A DNA stretch of 64,000 bases from Neckera pumila (taxonomy: Eukaryota > Streptophyta > Bryopsida > Hypnales > Neckeraceae): assembly GCA_963969595.1 (NCBI GenBank), contig OZ018410.1:35817413-35881412 (forward strand). Direction: 5' to 3'. Shown in pieces: positions 1 to 11,850 of this stretch. Under the pieces are notes generated by a model. It had not been told where the DNA came from and ran no database searches. It was given only the letters and a program-made list of their open reading frames with translations. Within the stretch, counting starts at the first letter, position 1; each line of letters opens with the position of its first letter. A program made the translations under genes and the position numbers.

Positions 1-1048
1 CCTTCTTCAAAAGGGTCCTCTGCTGCTCCTGTTAAATACTTCTCAAGATTAGTAAATAAATATCTAAAATTTCTAGCATTCTTCCATATGATGATGGCAT
101 CCATTAAAATGGGCTCAAAGTCTTGGGCTGGTCCTTCCATGTTCACACGCATGACACTATCCAAATGTGTTGTTGTCATGCGATTTCGAAATTTCTGCTT
201 GATGCCACTTTGCACAGAAAATGCTCTCTCACATGTCGCTGTACTCACACATTGACATTTTGCAATTTCAGCAAGTGTCAAAAGGTTAGGGTACTTTAGT
301 TTCAAAGATGCGCTCCAAGCAATAGAAGCCCACAAATCCCCAAAAGTCCTTTCTATCCATTCAGTGGTTCCTTGTAGCTTGAAAGCAAAGAATTCTTGCT
401 TACAAGCTGCAGCATTCATCAAAGGAGGGAAAATTGTCCCTCCCATGTGTTTTTCTTTTTCATATTGCCTCAAAAACAAATCTAACTGTACCACCCCTCA
501 AGATACTAAACCAAATTACTTTTGAGGCATATGAATTGGATTTAGAATTTTAAAAGCATCAATAATGTCATTATCAACAAATCTAGCCTCTAAGACTACA
601 TAAACAGATTCAGCATACATTTTTGGGAAAGAAAGGGCTGCCTCTAAATCCAAACCACTAGGATCTCTAACCATGTCTATGGTATGGAATTTGGACCCCC
701 TAATTTTGCTTGATAAGCAACGAAGATAACCACTAGAGGGGCCAAATTCTGGGATGATGTGAAATCCTATGGTAGGATTGAAGGTATCCTGGTTCAAATC
801 ACAAGAGTCAATAAGAAAGCACATTCTTATAGTGGCAATTTCAATTCTAACTATAGACCATATACAAGATATATCCACAAATTTGTTTGAAAAATCTTTG
901 ACAATTTTGCAAGCATTTGGAGGATACCAGCCAAGAAGTAGAGGATGTAGATGAATTTAAATTCCCTCAATTAGGCATATAAAAAAGGTGTTGATCTATC
1001 ATCTCTTGATGCCGGAATATCACGCATATAAGCTAGGACAGATTCTAA

Positions 1049-1336
1049 CATGGTTGTTATATCGGACAAAATTTTACTGTTCACGGACACATCAGATGAA
1101 TCTGCGTTGATTGGCTGCAAACTTTGGAGGCCAATAGCTTTTGGAAAAATTGTCTAAATTGGGCATGTGATATGTTTTTCGGCATCTGTAGTTTTTGTAG
1201 ATGCCAAAAAATACATCACATGCCCAATTTGGACAATTTTTCCAAAAGCTATTGGCCTCCAAAGTTTGCAACCAGTCAACGCAGATTCGTCCACGTGTCC
1301 GTGAACAATAAAATTCTGTCCGATATGACAACCATG
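1049..1336. mobile_element. hAT-type foldback MITE inserted in the hAT transposase
   Basis: This 288-bp element is almost a perfect palindrome: the left arm beginning CATGGTTGTTATATCGGACA is matched in reverse at the right end, and the arms stay paired to a short centre near 1190. It is flanked by an 8-bp direct repeat GATTCTAA (1041-1048 and 1337-1344), the duplication size of hAT elements. Taking the element and one repeat out joins the transposase frame as SLES followed by VLAYMRDIP, so the insertion site lies inside former coding sequence. It encodes nothing credible; open frames in it are mirror images of each other. Confidence 0.88.
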
Positions 1337-1602
1337 GATTCTAAAGAATCACAAAGACAACTTATTGCTTGAAACCTAGAGAGCCAACAAATTTTGTGAT
1401 ACCTTTTTAGTGTTTTTTGGTCATCATTCAATTCATTTTGAAGTGCTTGTAAAGCTGCCTTACGTTGTGATGATTTCTTGAAATGACTAGCCAATGAATT
1501 AACCACAGAATCAAGATTTCTTAGCAAGATTTCTTAGCAAGATTCAGTTTTAGCAGCCTCTAATGCAACCAAATTGGTCCTATGTGCAACACAATGAATA
1601 GA

Positions 1603-1754
1603 CACTAAAAAAAAGAGGGGTATAAATGACTTGTCCACAATGATTGCACCGACAAGAATGACTGCTATATGACTACAAAATGACTATTTTGCAGTCATTC
1701 TTGTCGGTGCAGTCATTGTGGAAAAGTCATTTGTATCCCTCTTTTTTTGTAGTG
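1603..1754. mobile_element. CACTA-type MITE
   Basis: A 152-bp palindromic element starts with CACTAAAAAAAAGAGGGG and ends with the reverse complement of CACTACAAAAAAAGAGGG. A 3-bp direct repeat AGA lies on both sides (1600-1602, 1755-1757). CACTA termini plus 3-bp target duplication define CACTA (En/Spm) elements. The two arms are about 62 bp each and nearly identical, separated by a short centre near 1680. It interrupts the transposase between NPFLTS and IHCVAHRTN. Confidence 0.88.
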
Positions 1755-2660
1755 AGAGGTAAGAAAAGGATTTACCTTTTTTAGTTGAGCTGCTACTCCT
1801 GAGTTCTTTCCAACCATAGTGGCTGCCCCATTTGACCCAAAATCTACACATTTACTCATATCCAGCCCCCAAATCTTCACAGTAGCCATTAAAGAATCAA
1901 AAATCATTTTGAAATCCTTTTTTCCATCCACAATGAACAACAAACTCAAGAAACATGTAAAAGGTAAACCTCCTTCTAAAAAAATAGCAAAGACAACAAG
2001 GTGGCCTTTAACTGAAATATCAGTTGATTCATCAATCATGAGACCACAGAATTTTGAGTCTCTAACTTTATCTAAAACTTTTCTTTGAACAACATTTGAG
2101 ATAGCAAATACCATATCAGCACATGCTTTTTCATCATGGTAGAGTTTTTCAGTCATAAGAGCATTACAAGAAACAAGTAAATGGCACAAACTAGGAAATT
2201 TGTGAAAATGGATTGTTTCTTTTCCCATGAAGTAGGCAGCCTTAAAAAGAGACATTAGAGCCTTATCACAAGTTCGATTTGCATGTGCTATAACTTTTTG
2301 TAAAGCTTTTTGACCCCCATGCTTAGTCCATGCTAATTTCTTATGTTCAATTATTTTGCATGATCTTGTAAGGTTGAAATTTTAACATTTGTAGAACCTT
2401 TATTAGCATATGCAAATTTGCCACCTCCTTCTTTACATACCTTGCAAAAAATCTTCTCCAACTCCTTATCAAAGACTACCCAATCAAATAGATCATACCA
2501 AGCATCCTTTCATTCATCATTAGCTTTTTGTATGGAATTGAGTTCTTTAGTAGGTGTTTGAGTTGAAGAAGAAGAACCAGCATATGGTTGTGAATCCATG
2601 GACTCTCTATCAGCTCCAACCTTAAACATGTCTCTCATGGTTCTTTGACGCTTAGCCATT

Positions 2661-5427
2661 ATACAACAACAAAACTTAGAAAAAAAGGGCAAAAAATTTA
2701 ATTGATGCTCATAGTTCAGTGAGAAGGAGGGAACAACAACGTTGGATAAAATAACCACCAAGATCACAAACACCAACGTCAGCAACAGTCAGCACCACCA
2801 ACAACACGCCACCACCAAGGCACCACCAACAAGGCACGGTTGCACAGATCAAGCCTAGCACAATAACGTGGGAGCACAAGCAACGAGAGAGGGAGGGAGC
2901 GGAGGAGCCAATAGAGCAAAGAGCAAAGGGAGCAAGGGAGCAGAGGAGCCAGCGAAGCGGAGGTCAAGGGAGCGAGGGAGCGGAGGATTGCGGTTTAGGG
3001 GGAGCTGAGCCAATGGACTGCGAGGGGCGTTGGCAACGGCCGGCGGAGGTGTTCAGGTAGATCGGGCCGCTCAACAATGCGGATTTGCGGGAGGCGGCCT
3101 GCGGCCAGGCGGGAGCGGAGGAACCAAGGGCTAGAGGGGAGGAGCTAAAGGCAGCAACAGCCGGCGGGGCAGCAGGTAGGTTGGGTAGGTTTAGGGTTTT
3201 TTTTTTTTTTTTTTTTACTTTTAGTCATTAAGAAAAATTCAAACAGCCTTTCCACCCCTCTTCCTCGGGTGCTCCCCTACGTCCAGCTGGCCTTGTCCCC
3301 AGCTGGTCCCACTGACCCTCTTATGCAATACTCGACCTCTTTATCTCAATATCCAACCTATCCTAACCTCGGATATGTATGTGCCACTTACGATACATAT
3401 ATAGCAGCTAAAATCTTCCTTTTTACAAAACAAACTGGTTAAAATCCACCCTATTATAAATTGAGGCGGGTAAATTATCCCCTAAATTTTTATGTACCCT
3501 TATTGATTGCCTATCTTATCAATTTTCCTCCGGTTTTTCATCCTTCACTTTCAAAGCTCAACCCGTTTTTGACCATTTCAACCGGCTAACTTTGTGTTAG
3601 CCGCTAGTTCTTCCCGGACATTGAGTGAGTTACTGCCACTGCATCGAAAAAATCAACACTTTTGTTTTGCCCCTGATTGATAGCCTTCTACTTGAGTGGT
3701 GGATCATAATCAGATGGAAATTTTGATTGTGAAATTGTTAGCCTCCTCTAGTCTAATAACTCAACCTTCACGTCATTTCATATGTTTTCTTGAACACTCA
3801 CACTTTCCGAGGTGAAAGCATAAGGTCCCTACTTAATCATGCTACTAGACTCCTCCTTGAATTTTGATTGGCTTCCCAAAATATTAGTACATTGTGGATT
3901 GATATGAAAATTTTACCAAACAAACTAGAAGAGAGAGCGCAAGTTTCCCAACAAGTTTTATTGAATTTGGACATTGGAATGAAAAGTTAAAGTGTTTTGA
4001 ATTGGACTTGAAATTATGTGAGGACACTTTTGGTCCCGATCCAGGGCGGTGAGGGGTTAACATAACATTGTATAACCATCGTTTGTTCCTCTCTAAGTTG
4101 GAAAGGTAAATTGCTTTGCTGACTACCGTGAAAGGGGATGTATTTGTTAATTGAAGAATTATTGTGATTAGATAAGTAGCTAGATGAAACGCTTTTGTTT
4201 ATTGTAGGAGTCTCTACTTCAAGGATGCAAAAAAGGACCCCTATCTCATTGATATTGGTAAGGAATGTTATTAAATGGCCACCGTTGAAGCAAAAAATGC
4301 TTCAGCTTCCATTGTTTGCCTCAAAGAACTCTTCAACTCCCACTAGTTGTGCTAAAGGGCTTGTTTTAATTAAAGTGAATACTTCCAAAGCCGACACTTT
4401 TTTTTTGCTATAGTGCCTACTTACCATTATTAGACAGGTCAAATATTCATGTTTTCTTGTTGCAAGTAAAAAGAGGTTCCAACGCACCAAAGAATGCAAC
4501 ATTTGTATATCATATGCAAAATTTATGGAAGGTTACAATTTTTTTGGTAGATGTTCTATAATTGTTTCTATAGTTGACATATATACATATTAATTTTGGA
4601 GATGTATAAAAAAGTGATGATGACAATAATAGATTTTACAAGGTGCAATTTTGGATGAACCCACCTTAGTTGTTCTAAGGAGCTTGTTTTCAGCTCCAAT
4701 TGGTGGTTTTGGGAGACATAGTGACTCTTTTGCCCCGCTTCTTTGCTCCTTCGGCATTCAGCAAACGACTTAGTAGATGGCACAAAACGGACTATGGCAG
4801 AATTGGGTCTCTACCTTACTACTAACCATATGAGGTCTTTGCTGGTTCAATATTTCATAAGGATCAACTAGTTTAGCTGAATCATGCAGAAGTTCCTGGC
4901 AAGGCAACCCTCTGATTGTGCAAACCAGGATTAAAAAATTGAAAGACTTTTCACGATGTGTATGGAACAATCAAATCCATTAATTGAAATAAGTTGAAGG
5001 GATCTACTGCGAGAATTTAAGATTCTGCTCAGCGTGTGTGGCTCTCCTTCCTGGTGCTGACAAGGCCTATCGGAATCTCGGATTGAATCATAAATTTGTT
5101 TGTATGCATCACAAACTCCCATACATTGCGTAACAATCGTTTGGAGGTTGGCATGCCAAATGAGGAACCTGTCCAAACTCCAAACATAACAGTTTAGACG
5201 AGTGTTGACTATTCACTGAAGCTGCGCTGCAGTTGGCAGTGACTCTCACTGTCTACAATAATCACCACCACTGTCAAATACTGTCAACACTGTCAATACC
5301 ACAACTTAATGTAAAGAGAATCTGTGCCAAAAGAATGATGTTCCAGCATCGTGCATTCCCTGATTCTTCCTCGATTTCGCGGATGAACTTAAAAGAGTTA
5401 GCAGCTCCTTTACAAGAAAGTCATGTA
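2661..5427. other. Gene-free interval with a G/C-rich purine block
   Basis: No gene is supported here. 2780-3190 is GC-rich low-complexity DNA with repeated GGGAGCGAGGGAGCGGAGG-like purine runs, ending in a 20-T run (3197-3216); it lies just upstream of the dead transposase start and may be its former 5' region. 3220-4400 is unremarkable AT-rich sequence. A dispersed repeat copy follows at 4425-4670. Short open frames around 4570-5180 on the minus strand match nothing I recognise. Confidence 0.6.
4425..4670 (+). repeat. Dispersed repeat X, copy 1 (possible zinc-finger transposase remnant)
   Basis: This stretch aligns by eye with 38920-39145 and with 12465-12665. Shared landmarks in order are GTTCCAACGCACCAAAG, a TATGCAAAA..GGAAGG segment, TAGATGTTCTA, and a GTGCAATTTTGGATGAACCCACC end. 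In the best-preserved copy (38920) the frame reads GGSNAPKHMTCGY then later VLGSVQFGVYPP, a spacing reminiscent of the BED-finger region of plant hAT transposases. That assignment is inference only. This copy has lost its frame. Confidence 0.5.
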
Positions 5428-5869
5428 AGGTAGAGCAGCCCATTGTGGTCAGAATTAGGAGTCTGCCATCATTCCATCACTGAAGTTTTTCAATTTTTTT
5501 CCCATGTGAAGACAAGTATGAGAATTTGTGAAGGCGATTGAAATAATAATTTTCAGACAGAGTATGAATTAGCTATGAATTTTTCAAGTGTTCAACCCAA
5601 AGAAGTCGGCAGACTACCCCAAAACCAACTGCAAGTGTATCCATATAGCTCACCTACCTCTTCTAAAGGAGACATTTTTTTTTATATGTGGATGGCCATA
5701 AAAATTCACTTCCTACAATGACTTAACACTGAAATTATTGCATGTTCCTAATAAGGTCACTAATTATTCCATTGAAGTTAGGTGAGATATTGATTGTGGT
5801 TAGAAAAACCACAATGGGGTCATCATGTGTCCCCCATGGGTCATTTGACCACAATGGGCTGCTTTACCT
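5428..5869. mobile_element. TA-flanked MITE with AGGTAGAGCAGCCCAT termini
   Basis: The left end AGGTAGAGCAGCCCATTGTG is repeated inverted at the right end (5845-5869). TA flanks both sides (5426-5427 and 5870-5871), consistent with a TA target duplication as in Tc1/mariner-type elements. No coding sequence for a transposase is visible in its 442 bp. It lies about 400 bp beyond the MFAP1 stop codon. Two further elements in the window (36909-37210, 58526-58667) share the TA flank and the AGGT start. Confidence 0.65.
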
Positions 5870-6269
5870 TACCTGACTATACATATCTCTACAAAAAATA
5901 CATAAAAGTGACAATTCAGAGGTGCTCAATGCAGGATTCATTCCTAAGTAAATGTTGCCCTAGATCCATACAATATGGATATTCTGTTGATTTCAGACCC
6001 AAAACATACACCGGTAGGAAAAAAAACACATTCACAAATGATGCGACAAAGATTCACAAAGATGAGAAGGATGCGTCTATATCATGAACACATCCAGGAA
6101 AAATCAAGGAAATGAACATCACAAAGAAGCGACCAAATAAGCCAAATGATGAAAGTGAACAAAGAAGTTCATTTTTTTACTCGTTTCATACAGATACTTA
6201 CAAGTTGGTTCGGGGTTGTCATGTCAAATCCTAGAGAGAAGGGTAAATCGGTGTTTCTGCAAATAATTT

Positions 6270-8169
6270 CTAAGACTTTTCCCAATCCTTCAGTTTCTTA
6301 TTGCCTGCTGGCTTGGCAATTGGTCTATTCATGCCCGCCATCTTCTGATTGTATTTTGCACGAAGAGGATCATTGTAAGTCCATCTGCACCAAAAAATAC
6401 CCTTGTAAGTCCCAGAAGTAACCAGCAGAGACAATATGTTCTACAGCGATAATTACGAGGGATGTGCAACAATCATCCTGGCTCTCAAAATTACGGTACC
6501 GGCACATGTTTGATGCAAAACAAGTGAAAAACTGCTACTTGCAACGAACATATCAGAGACTTAAACAATCGATTATCAACATCACGGAGTAATTTCACAT
6601 ATTGTGGTCAACTACAAGCGTCGATAGTGATAGTGTATGTCAAAACAACTCCGGCCATCATGCTGTATCGGTAATCACATTGAATTATCATATCAATCGA
6701 CTATTCCTGAATATGTGTATAGTCTTATAATTCCCAGTCACAACATCATAAAATTGATCCTCCTCACATAGGGATTTGGAATGCAATAAATCCGCAAGTT
6801 CTGTAAAGAAAGGGGACGATGTTTTCAAATCTCTATCCTGTTACTATTCTCCGTCTCTGCCAAAACTATAGGTCTTCACTCACAGATCAGCGATGACGCA
6901 AGAGATTTCCCCAAACAAGAACTTAGACATTCTGCGACATGAATTCACTGAGTGGAAAGGGCAAGAAATAGAGTGTGAGAGGACATACGGATTATTCCAG
7001 TCAGTTGTATCCTCGGCAACCAGATGAGTCCATTTCGTCCTCCCACTGCGACCAAAATGCTTGACTTGCATAACCTTCGGCAATATGGTCTTGTCCATTC
7101 TGTCTTCCCCAGTGGGAGCAGAGAAGTCTCGCTTAAATATTTCTTCCCCACCTGCTCCATCTCTATCATCAGATTCTGTCTGGAAGAAAGCCCCCTTGTG
7201 AAAGTACTTCTGCATAAACTTCCATTTCTTCTTATTCAAAGGCAATGGCTTCGGGTTCTTCCTTTCCCATTCTCTTCTCTCCTCCTCCGTCATATTCCTC
7301 AGCTTCTCCACCTCCTCTCTTTCCTTCAATAGCTTATCACGGTCATCCCTTTCCCTTTTAATCCGCGCAATTTCCCGAACTTTCCAAGCTTCATACTCCT
7401 CTGCCTCATTCGTCTCATCATCAGTGTCCACTTCTCCCCCATCACCTTCCGCTTCTCTATTCTTCTCGATCTCCTCCTCCTTCCTGATTTCTTCCACCAC
7501 AAGCTGCTTCGTTTCCACTTTCCTCTCCTCCAGCTTCTTCTTCAAGGAGTTTTTCAGCGCTTCCTCCTCCGCTTCGAGTTTCTCCCGCTCAGCAATCGTA
7601 TCCCGCTCCATTTTCGGCACAAACACGGGTTTAATCATCGCCATCCCGCCGAACTCCTCTTCGGAATCCGTTTCATACTCCGACTCCTCGTCTTCGTCAT
7701 CCTCTTCCTCCAACTCGACCTCGAGCTCGGCTTCTTCCTCCCGCTGCCGTTCCAGGAGCTTGGCCTTGATACGCTGTCGCCGCTCCTCAATGGCTTCATC
7801 GTCTTCATCCTCCTCCGCCTCGGCTAACTCTTGAGCTACCCTCTCCTCCTCCCGGGTGGAAACAATCTCCGCTTGCCGAATCTGCCGGTGCCGGGCCACA
7901 GCCTCGTCCTTGTCACGACGACTCTCCGCCAATCGGCGCAACCGGGGATCATCGTCGTTGGATTCTTCACGAAGCGGAAACGCCTTCTCGAGCTGCGCTT
8001 GACGACTCGCGCGAGATGATGGACGCACATCGGCCTCCTCCTCCACTTCCTCCGCCCATTCGGGAGCCTTGCCGGGCCAGTACCGCTTCACCTTCGTCTG
8101 GCCGATCTTCCCTCGCAGCTTCTCCCTAACGGAGATCGCCACATCGCTCACCCCGGCCTGGACCGACAT
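6270..8169 (-). CDS. MFAP1: MFAP1 homologue, spliceosomal B-complex protein
   Basis: Exons (minus): 8169-6989 and 6384-6270; one 604-bp intron (GTATGT...GTGCAG). The 431-aa product has the length usual for MFAP1, a nuclear pre-mRNA splicing factor of the B complex that contacts PRP38. The N-terminus contains [16 protein letters not shown]; residues about 115-175 are acidic and coiled-coil-like; the MFAP1 domain starts near [18 protein letters not shown] (179) and includes [25 protein letters not shown] and [19 protein letters not shown]. The second exon was found by searching for the conserved end: it joins NNP to [19 protein letters not shown] and ends KKLKDWEKS, as in the family. Reading through the donor would give a false C-terminus. 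The start codon is the first in frame and matches family starts. Two telo-boxes lie 220-260 bp upstream. Confidence 0.96.
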
Positions 8170-8390
8170 TGCTACCTCCCCAAGCTAACCCCTCATGCAC
8201 AAAACCTCGAAAAAAAACACCCCGAAACTTACAAGCACGCTACTCAGAAAGAAACACCAAAATTGCAAGAAAAATGCAAGAAGAAAATCCAAAATCAGAT
8301 GGCGCCGCAACCGTGCAGTTCAAATTGTTGAAGTCGCATCGTCGCCCCGCAGGAGCTTCCCGAACAACGTTCATGCAAATGTCGAGCTTC

Positions 8391-8427
8391 AAACCCTAAT
8401 TCGGAATTCCTTGTCCACAACCCTAAT
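8391..8427 (-). promoter_or_regulatory. Two telo-boxes upstream of MFAP1
   Basis: AAACCCTAA at 8391-8399 and AACCCTAAT at 8419-8427 lie 220-260 bp upstream of the MFAP1 start. Short telomere-like boxes of this kind are known in plant promoters of translation, ribosome-biogenesis and other housekeeping genes. Function here is inferred from position. Confidence 0.5.
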
Positions 8428-8536
8428 TCTGGTTTCCGCTCCACACCTCCTCAACAAATGACATTGACTCAGAGAGTACTTACTCAAGGTGAGGACACCC
8501 AAATGGGTGCCAACAAGTCACGCACATTGAGTACAT

Positions 8537-8880
8537 CTCCTAAATCAATATGTATCTATTTTTGAAGAAATGATTTTTTTTTTTTTTTTTAATAAATGGA
8601 TCAATTCCATTGAATAGGGCAAAAAGTACATCAAACCAAGGGAACAAGTCCTCGACGAAGAATTTTTTTGCTTTTTAACAACGAACACAATTTCTACATT
8701 TTTATAATTTTTTCTTTTGACAAAAACCAAAACAAGCAATGAATGAGGCTCCACGCAACTTGGAATAGGAAGAATGAAATGATTTCTGAACATCAATCCA
8801 AATTTTTCTTTTATCCTTCACAATTCTTCATCTCTTAAATCAATATGTACCTATTCTTGAAGAAATGATTTTTGAATATC
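8537..8880. repeat. Local direct duplication in AT-rich DNA
   Basis: A segment containing AAATCAATATGTATCTATTT and GAAGAAATGATTT near 8545-8583 recurs with few changes at 8838-8873, about 290 bp away, and a related GAAATGATTTCTGAACATCA segment lies at 8775-8795. This looks like an imperfect local duplication. No function is evident. Confidence 0.5.
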
Positions 8881-11833
8881 AAAAAAAAAAATTTTGATCC
8901 TTCATAATTTCTACATATAATATTCAAATGATGTTAACAAAATTTTCATCAATCTAAGAATAAAAACTATTTACAATTGCAAAGTGGTGATTTTAGGTGC
9001 CCCTATATAATGCTCTCAATAGCTTAAATACATGTTTATCAAAGTATTTGTCAGTGCTCTCATGCATATGATATAAAAATAACAGTTAAAATAAAATAAA
9101 ATAACTATATATATATATATATATATATTTATTTATTTATTTTTTCTTTCAGAAGTCATTACTATTGGCATGAATACTAATTGACTATTACTAGTTTAGA
9201 TAGACGTAAGTTAAAACTTACAATTGAGATTGTTAGAATTGTAAAGTTCTTTTGATTTATATTAAAAATTTTAATCACAAACCTTTAGAAGATACTTAGA
9301 CTGTGAATTTGAAGCTTCACATTTGTATAACTTTGTGAATTTCATATTTTATTAACCCCTAAAGTCCCAAAACTCTTTTAGAAGACAAATGGAAATTTAT
9401 ATAGGCTTGTATGAACTCAATTTTTGACTTGATGTTTTGAAATTTCTTTAGAAAATAAAAAAAATACATTAGATTTTTAGGAGTATAATTTTTATTTCAA
9501 TACATTTCGGGGAATAAAGTTATGCCATAATTAATTTAAAACAACTGAGTCTAGGGAAAAAAACAAACCTACAAAGACTTGAAATAATTAAAACAAATAA
9601 ATTTCTTAGATTATATTTTTTTTCTACATAAAAAGATTTGATTCTTTCCATTTGGATTAATGATGTGAAAGTTACAGATCTTCTTGTTTTGTGAACAATT
9701 ATAGCATCTTATTGAGAAAATTAGATATTGTATTTGTTTTGAATTCAGTTTTCACAATTTTCCAAAAAAAAATTATGTAGGATTTAGTTTTTTTGGCAGA
9801 CTAATCTCACTACTAGGATTAGTTTGTTTCAATTCCATCTTAGAGCTATATTAACAACATAAGTTTTCCTTCTACCTTGTATTTGCTTCTACCTAACAAT
9901 TTTTTAAAGAATGAAAATCAATTTTTTTCATTTGAATTTTTTTTCAAACTTTGTACTCAATTCTTCAATATAATTAATTAGTTTAAGAAAAAAATCAAAA
10001 TCATTAGTGCAAAAAATTTTAATTAAGAAGATTCAAAAGTCAACTAAAATAGTTAAAGAAGGTGTAAATATTCTATTATCTTTACTTTAAAAAAAAATAT
10101 CTTGCAATCTAAGTCACTCAAACTTCAATTTTGATTGGGGTCAAAGTTTCCAAAATTTCTTCCACATGTACTTACACTAGGCTAGATCTCAAAAGCAAAT
10201 ATGCAAAAAAAAATAATTTTAAGTTTGTTTTGCTATTTGCAATAGAAATGACAATTTTGAATGTTTTTTGATGAAATAAAGTCTTATAGACATCAAGCGT
10301 TAAACAAATTCATATGCTTGCAAGTATTGATTTAAATTTCAAAAGGCTTTCTTGATTTTTTGCAAGCACACTAAGGAGAAATTAGAGAATTTGCAATTGC
10401 TTATGCTAAAGTTTGTAATATAACATAACAATAGATGTTCCCAAAATTCCCTATAGTAGTACTACTGTTTAATATACAAATCATTCACCATATTAGCCTT
10501 TTTTGTGTATGAAAAATAAAAAACTTAGTCACATTATTTAATCTCCCTTGCAATAGAAAAAGTTGTCTTGTTACACAAATCTCAATTCCTTCTACAAGTT
10601 TTCATAATTTTTTCTTACTTTAAATTAATGAAAATCAGAGAAATTTATAAAAATTTGGATTTTAGATTTCAGTAAATATCCATTGGAAAACCGATTCAAT
10701 TCCCATTCAGTAGAAAAGTCCGACACTTCTTTGCATCCCCATCACTTGACATTTAGCCAATTAGTAACTTGTATAGCTTATCAAGGCTAAAATTCCAACT
10801 AGGTAGTTTATTTCTCTAAACTAGGCTTCAAATATACATTCCAATAGCTAAAATCTAGAATTTAAGAAATGAATTTGAAAGTGCAATTGAAGGTACGTCT
10901 TCACTTTTGCAAATGTTGATGAGACCTTAGACACACCTTTGCAATAGTGTTTGAAATATATATATATATATATATATAATTTTCTAGAACTTAATGTGTA
11001 TTGTAACAACCCACCTTTTTGTTTTGGCAATTGATCAATCCAATCGAAATCCTAATATATTTTTGATAATGCAAATTTGCAACTAACTCTTGTATCTCCT
11101 TGTTTGCAATAAATGACTTTTATTCCATGCATTTTCATCCTAGAGTCAATAGCAAGTCAAAACTGCATAATCAAATATTGTTGTGACTAAAAATCTAGAA
11201 TTATGTACTCCAAAGTATCCTTTGTAAAGAATGTACACCTATAATCAACACTGTCCAAAATGCGACCTCTATCTTTGAATCAAATAACATTACAAAGACT
11301 AAGATAATGATCACACAAAATGTGCACAATGAAAGTGTGAGAGCCTATAAGGGCTTAGTATTATTTTTAGTACATCTAGAGACAACACTTTGAAAATTCA
11401 TGACTTATTTATACAGTGTCCAAATAATGCACACTAACTAAAGTGTGTTGAAGTCCTCTTACAATTGCCAATAAAATGATTTATATTTAATAATAGTTAC
11501 AATGTTTTGTTGTAAATGCAAGACATTAACTCCATCCCATGAAGTGCAACGAGTAGTGTAAAATTTGTGTTTTTTGGGATAAAAGTTAAAAAAAAACCCA
11601 CCTATTTTGTGCCATGTCTAGGATATGTTGTACACTTATCCTCTCTGATTTGGGGTCTTTGAATGCAAATATGAATTCAGAATTTGCAAATTTTTGCATA
11701 TGTGGCAAATAAAAATTTCCTGCGTTTTCTCCCAGGGTAAATCACCCTGCTACAGTAGTCCCACTTTGTGGGACGGATTTAACATCCCCGTTGTAAATAG
11801 TGATGGTTATAGGTGCGATTACCTCAGACCATG
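8881..11833. other. Gene-free AT-rich interval between MFAP1 and coilin
   Basis: No gene is supported. The interval holds a degenerate TTAA-bounded element (9356-10299), two TA microsatellites (about 9106-9128 and 10956-10979), and at 11598-11690 a segment similar to 54028-54108 of the transposon near the window end (shared TGCAAATATGAATTCAGAAT). The rest is simple AT-rich sequence. Confidence 0.6.
9356..10299. mobile_element. Degenerate TTAA-bounded element, copy E
   Basis: The left end reads TTAA then CCCCTAAAGTCCC. The right end keeps TTAA (10300-10303), but its terminal bases have decayed. Inside, TTTGATTCTTTCCATTTGGA (near 9637) and TAGAAATGACAATTTTGAAT (near 10243) correspond in order and spacing to the better preserved copy at 39147-40069. 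Length is about 944 bp, close to the 923 bp of that copy. No transposase frame is present. Confidence 0.55.
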
Positions 11834-11850
11834 TTAGGGTTTAGGGTTTA
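11834..11850 (+). promoter_or_regulatory. Double telo-box upstream of coilin
   Basis: TTAGGGTTTAGGGTTTA lies about 300 bp upstream of the coilin start codon. Another TTAGGG is found at about 12139, just before the start. These are likely promoter or 5' leader elements of the telo-box class; the role is inferred. Confidence 0.5.

Larger units (their letters stand above)
1..2660 (-). pseudogene. Decayed hAT-superfamily transposase (DUF4371 / ZNF862-like type)
   Basis: Reading the minus strand from about 2660 down to the window edge gives, in order: a start with MAKRQRTMRDMF; a TTF-type zinc finger (CKVCKEGGGKF ... LQDHAK, about 2450-2340); the DUF4371/RNase-H-like core (about 2255-1755) with LMIDESTDISV and FGSNGAATMVG; a CVAHRTNLVAL segment (about 1600-1540); a CWLSRFQAISCL segment (about 1400); and the C-terminal hAT dimerisation motif CERAFSVQSGIKQKFRN (about 235-185), running off the window. 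This order is that of hAT transposases, which cut and paste DNA. Stop codons follow the start region (about 2510) and the zinc finger, and two MITEs sit inside the coding region, so the copy is dead. No element ends were identified. Confidence 0.85.

Noticed and set aside
1092..1372. Two similar open frames of about 80 codons on opposite strands
   Set aside because: They are mirror images produced by the palindromic hAT MITE, not genes.
4568..5176. Minus-strand short open frames as a small gene
   Set aside because: They do not join into one frame with plausible splice sites and match no family I know. Part overlaps repeat X.
7424..7834. Serine-rich open frame of 136 codons on the plus strand
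   Set aside because: It is the antisense of the Glu-rich MFAP1 coding sequence, where GAG/GAA codons read as serine-rich and leucine-rich in reverse.
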